7,650 bases of DNA from positions 1-7,650 of the forward strand of contig CAZQCI010000105.1 in the NCBI GenBank assembly GCA_964592255.1, in the 5' to 3' direction. Source of the stretch: CAZQCI01 sp964592255 (GTDB lineage: Bacteria > UBA10199 > SBBF01). A program made the translations under genes and the position numbers. The notes under the pieces were generated by a model, which saw only the letters and a list, made by a program, of their open reading frames with translations, was not told where the DNA came from and made no database searches. Position 1 is the stretch's first letter. Each line of letters begins with the position of its first letter. Shown here one piece after another: positions 6,361 through 7,650 of this stretch.

Positions 6361-6708
6361 TTAATTATTTTGAGATAAAGCAAAAGCAAGGAGAAGCAGA
6401 TAGAAGAGAATAAACAAAATTGAAATACTGGTCCCGGTGATCCCCAGAATGAAACCAATTTTAGCCAATGTTCTGTTGGATGGTGCAGATTTCCCGGCAT
6501 CAACGTCATTCATTTCTATTTTACCCAGAATAATAGCCGGAATTCCGGCAAGAAATCCAAAACAGAAAATAGAGGTGATGCCTAAAATGAGTGAAGCAAT
6601 GGCTTTTATGCCACTGCTGCCTGGGTTGTTGGTATTGTTGCTCCCATTACTATTGGAAGAGGGAACAGATTCAGTAACGCGCATTGCTGTTGTAGGCATG
6701 GGATCCAT
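6361..6708 (-). CDS. DUF4190-type two-helix membrane protein
   Basis: A 115-residue protein with a low-complexity Ser/Asn/Gly-rich N-terminal stretch (about 14-33), then two hydrophobic segments (34-62 and 83-110) joined by a short polar link. The pattern KAIASLILGITS...LAGIPAIILGKIEM...NRTLAKIGFILGI is characteristic of the DUF4190 membrane family, whose function is not established. It is the first gene of the cluster with rsmD, coaD and aspC, ending 3 nt before rsmD. ATGs at 6708, 6699 and 6684 are all possible starts and none has a good Shine-Dalgarno; I keep the longest. Membership in the family is likely; no biochemical role can be read from the sequence. Confidence 0.8.
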   Translation of the reverse strand: MDPMPTTAMRVTESVPSSNSNGSNNTNNPGSSGIKAIASLILGITSIFCFGFLAGIPAIILGKIEMNDVDAGKSAPSNRTLAKIGFILGITGTSISILFILFYLLLLAFALSQNN

Positions 6709-6739
6709 TAAAAAATGTTTAGCATAATCTTCAGATCTT

Positions 6740-6760
6740 ACAAACGAATTTTTCGTTTGT
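6740..6760. promoter_or_regulatory. Perfect palindrome in the divergent intergenic region
   Basis: ACAAACGAA and its exact reverse complement are separated by TTT (9-bp arms). It sits about 31 bp from the DUF4190 start and 44 bp from the BON lipoprotein start, where a regulator could act on both promoters. As RNA it would be a hairpin in either leader. A repressor-type operator is an inference from position and symmetry only. Confidence 0.45.
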
Positions 6761-6765
6761 CTTCA

Positions 6766-6794
6766 TTGACACCTGTCATTTCTTTAGATAGAGA
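6766..6794 (+). promoter_or_regulatory. Possible sigma70-type promoter for the BON lipoprotein gene
   Basis: A consensus -35 hexamer TTGACA (6766-6771) is followed after 17 bp by a weak -10 candidate TAGAGA (6789-6794). The -35 is embedded in a small inverted repeat, TGACA-CC-TGTCA (6767-6778). Transcription would start only a few bases before the ATG, which would make the transcript nearly leaderless, so this is a tentative call. Confidence 0.25.
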
Positions 6795-6804
6795 AGCTTT
6801 CTTT

Positions 6805-7251
6805 ATGAAAAAAAGGTCTTTTTTATTATCGTTTATTTTATGTCTTTTTCTTTTGTCGTGTTCTGCCACTACTCAAAAAAGAAGCTTTGGCGAAGTGATT
6901 GATGACGCTGTTATTACTAATAAACTAAAGACGAAATATGTTAAGGACAAATTAGTGAAGGCTGGACATATTAATGTTGATACCTGGAAGGGTGTTGTGA
7001 GCCTCAAGGGTACTGTAGGTAGCCAAGAGGAAATTGATCGGGCTATCGATTTGGCTGAGCGGCAGGTGGGGGTGAAGGAAGTTAAATCTTATTTATTGGT
7101 GGACGCATCACGAGCGGGTAAGCCCACCAAAAAAGATTCTATTGAAGAAGTGGACTTAACTTCTTCGGCTCAAGAGAAAAATAAAAAATCTCACACTGAT
7201 GGTTTTGTTGATGATGAGGAGTCGCCGATGGGGACTTCTGATAAGAAATAA
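6805..7251 (+). CDS. BON-domain lipoprotein
   Basis: A 148-residue protein with a lipoprotein signal: MKKRSF, a hydrophobic core (5-17) and lipobox LLSC with Cys19. Residue +2 is Ser, which in enteric bacteria would favour outer-membrane sorting. A single BON (OsmY-like) domain spans about 30-100: DDAVITNKLKTKYVKD, then HINVDTWKGVVSLKGTV, then the helix EEIDRAIDLAERQVGVKEVKSYLLV. The tail (101-148) is charged, polar and probably disordered. BON domains are associated with membrane or phospholipid contact and envelope stress; the specific role here is not known. The frame is open upstream to an ATG at 6715, but the start at 6805 places the signal peptide at the N-terminus and has GAGAAG at 6791-6796. 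It is divergent from the DUF4190 gene. Confidence 0.88.
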   Translation: MKKRSFLLSFILCLFLLSCSATTQKRSFGEVIDDAVITNKLKTKYVKDKLVKAGHINVDTWKGVVSLKGTVGSQEEIDRAIDLAERQVGVKEVKSYLLVDASRAGKPTKKDSIEEVDLTSSAQEKNKKSHTDGFVDDEESPMGTSDKK

Positions 7252-7270
7252 TTTAATTTTTCTACTTGAT

Positions 7271-7348
7271 AATTCACCTTACGCGAATTGATATAGTCGT
7301 ATAGGTCATCCCGGCGAAAGCCGGGATCCATTTTGATTAAGGTGACTT
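7271..7348. repeat. Nested inverted repeat with GTCATCCCGGC-type hairpin
   Basis: The core (7308-7327) is a perfect 8-bp hairpin, ATCCCGGC-GAAA-GCCGGGAT, within a GTCATCCCGGC...GGGATCCA unit (7305-7330) akin to one arm of the element in coaBC. It is enclosed by an outer inverted repeat, AATTCACCTTA (7271-7281) against TAAGGTGACTT (7338-7348), matching at 10 of 11 positions. It occupies most of the space between the BON lipoprotein and the next gene. It has no T-run directly after the inner stem, so terminator function is uncertain; a small mobile palindromic element is the more likely origin. Confidence 0.7.
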
Positions 7349-7361
7349 AATATTATATTTT

Positions 7362-7650
7362 ATGAAAAAACTAACTTTATCGTTGATGGTTATTGGAATC
7401 TGTCTTTCAGCTTCTTCGCTTTTTGCGGCTACGGAATATGTTTATCGCCACCGGGTGGAATGGGTGAAGGTTGATCGTGCAGATTCCAAACAAACTCCTA
7501 TTGGTAGTTTGCAACATCCTGTTACATCCATGACAGCGGATCAGATGGAAGCGATGCTTTTATCCGTTAAAATAGATAAAAAATACCTCATTAAAAAAGA
7601 AGTGGAAAGTGTGGATGTGTTTAATTCTTACGAAGCCCGTAAATTTGCAC
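7362..7650 (+). CDS. Unrecognised exported protein (partial, C-terminus off the right edge)
   Basis: Ninety-six residues are visible from the ATG at 7362. The N-terminus is a Sec signal peptide: MKKLTLS, a hydrophobic core (5-19), and a likely cut after SLFA (residue 22, before ATEYVYRH). The mature part is hydrophilic and mixed-charge, with the stretch GSLQHPVTSMTADQMEAMLL (49-68) and a following helix-like segment ending FNSYEARKFA. I do not recognise the family; no lipobox, enzymatic motif or membrane helix is seen in the visible part. The nearest Shine-Dalgarno-like bases (AAGGTG, 7339-7344) are 17 nt before the ATG and inside the preceding repeat, so the initiation signal is unclear. It may follow the BON lipoprotein in one transcript. 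Confidence 0.75.
   Translation, partial: MKKLTLSLMVIGICLSASSLFAATEYVYRHRVEWVKVDRADSKQTPIGSLQHPVTSMTADQMEAMLLSVKIDKKYLIKKEVESVDVFNSYEARKFA

Noticed and set aside
6715..6804. A 30-residue N-terminal extension of the BON lipoprotein from the ATG at 6715
   Set aside because: It would bury the lipoprotein signal peptide inside the protein and would be encoded across the intergenic palindromes; the ATG at 6805 gives a standard signal.
1..7650. CRISPR array, tRNA, rRNA, insertion sequence or prophage genes
   Set aside because: No regularly spaced direct repeats, cloverleaf, rRNA-like stretch, transposase or phage protein was seen on either strand.

Overview
This 7,650-bp window comes from a moderate-GC, Gram-negative-type bacterial chromosome. 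The envelope clues are a lipobox protein with a BON domain and a second protein with a Sec-type signal. The order rsmD-coaD-aspC next to a coaBC locus, plus palindromic repeats of the kind that encode 'VIPA...AGIQ' when read through, would fit a deltaproteobacterial or candidate-phylum lineage. That placement is inference; no rRNA or other decisive marker is present. No CRISPR array, tRNA, rRNA, transposase or phage gene was seen, and no gene-free stretch reaches 300 bp.

Layout. Positions 1-2035 (minus) hold most of a CcoI/FixI-like heavy-metal P-type ATPase that runs off the left edge. Its phosphorylation motif is intact, but the TGE, CPC and GDGxND motifs are altered and it has no HMA domain. 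Upstream of it on the same strand, 2117-3391 is the coaBC (dfp) locus. It is divided into a CoaC half and a CoaB half by a 69-bp inverted-repeat element whose only in-frame obstacle is one amber codon. A PAP2-type membrane phosphatase (3418-4056, plus) is divergent from coaC and convergent with the next gene, overlapping its end by 9 bp. The minus-strand cluster DUF4190 protein - rsmD - coaD - aspC (6708 down to 4048) is tightly packed: 3 nt between the first two genes, 57 nt before coaD, and a 4-nt ATGA overlap between coaD and aspC. Divergent from it are a BON-domain lipoprotein (6805-7251, plus) and, after another repeat, the start of an unrecognised secreted protein (7362 to the right edge, plus).

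How the genes relate. CoaC, CoaB and CoaD together cover phosphopantothenate plus cysteine to dephospho-CoA, so the window carries three consecutive CoA activities in two transcription units. RsmD is a 16S rRNA methyltransferase that commonly neighbours coaD. AspC is a class I aminotransferase. The BON lipoprotein, DUF4190 protein, PAP2 protein and terminal secreted protein are envelope-associated.

The two most notable observations are the ATPase, which keeps its family fold and Asp but has lost several otherwise near-invariant motifs, and the frame-preserving repeat insertion that splits coaBC at the natural interdomain linker.
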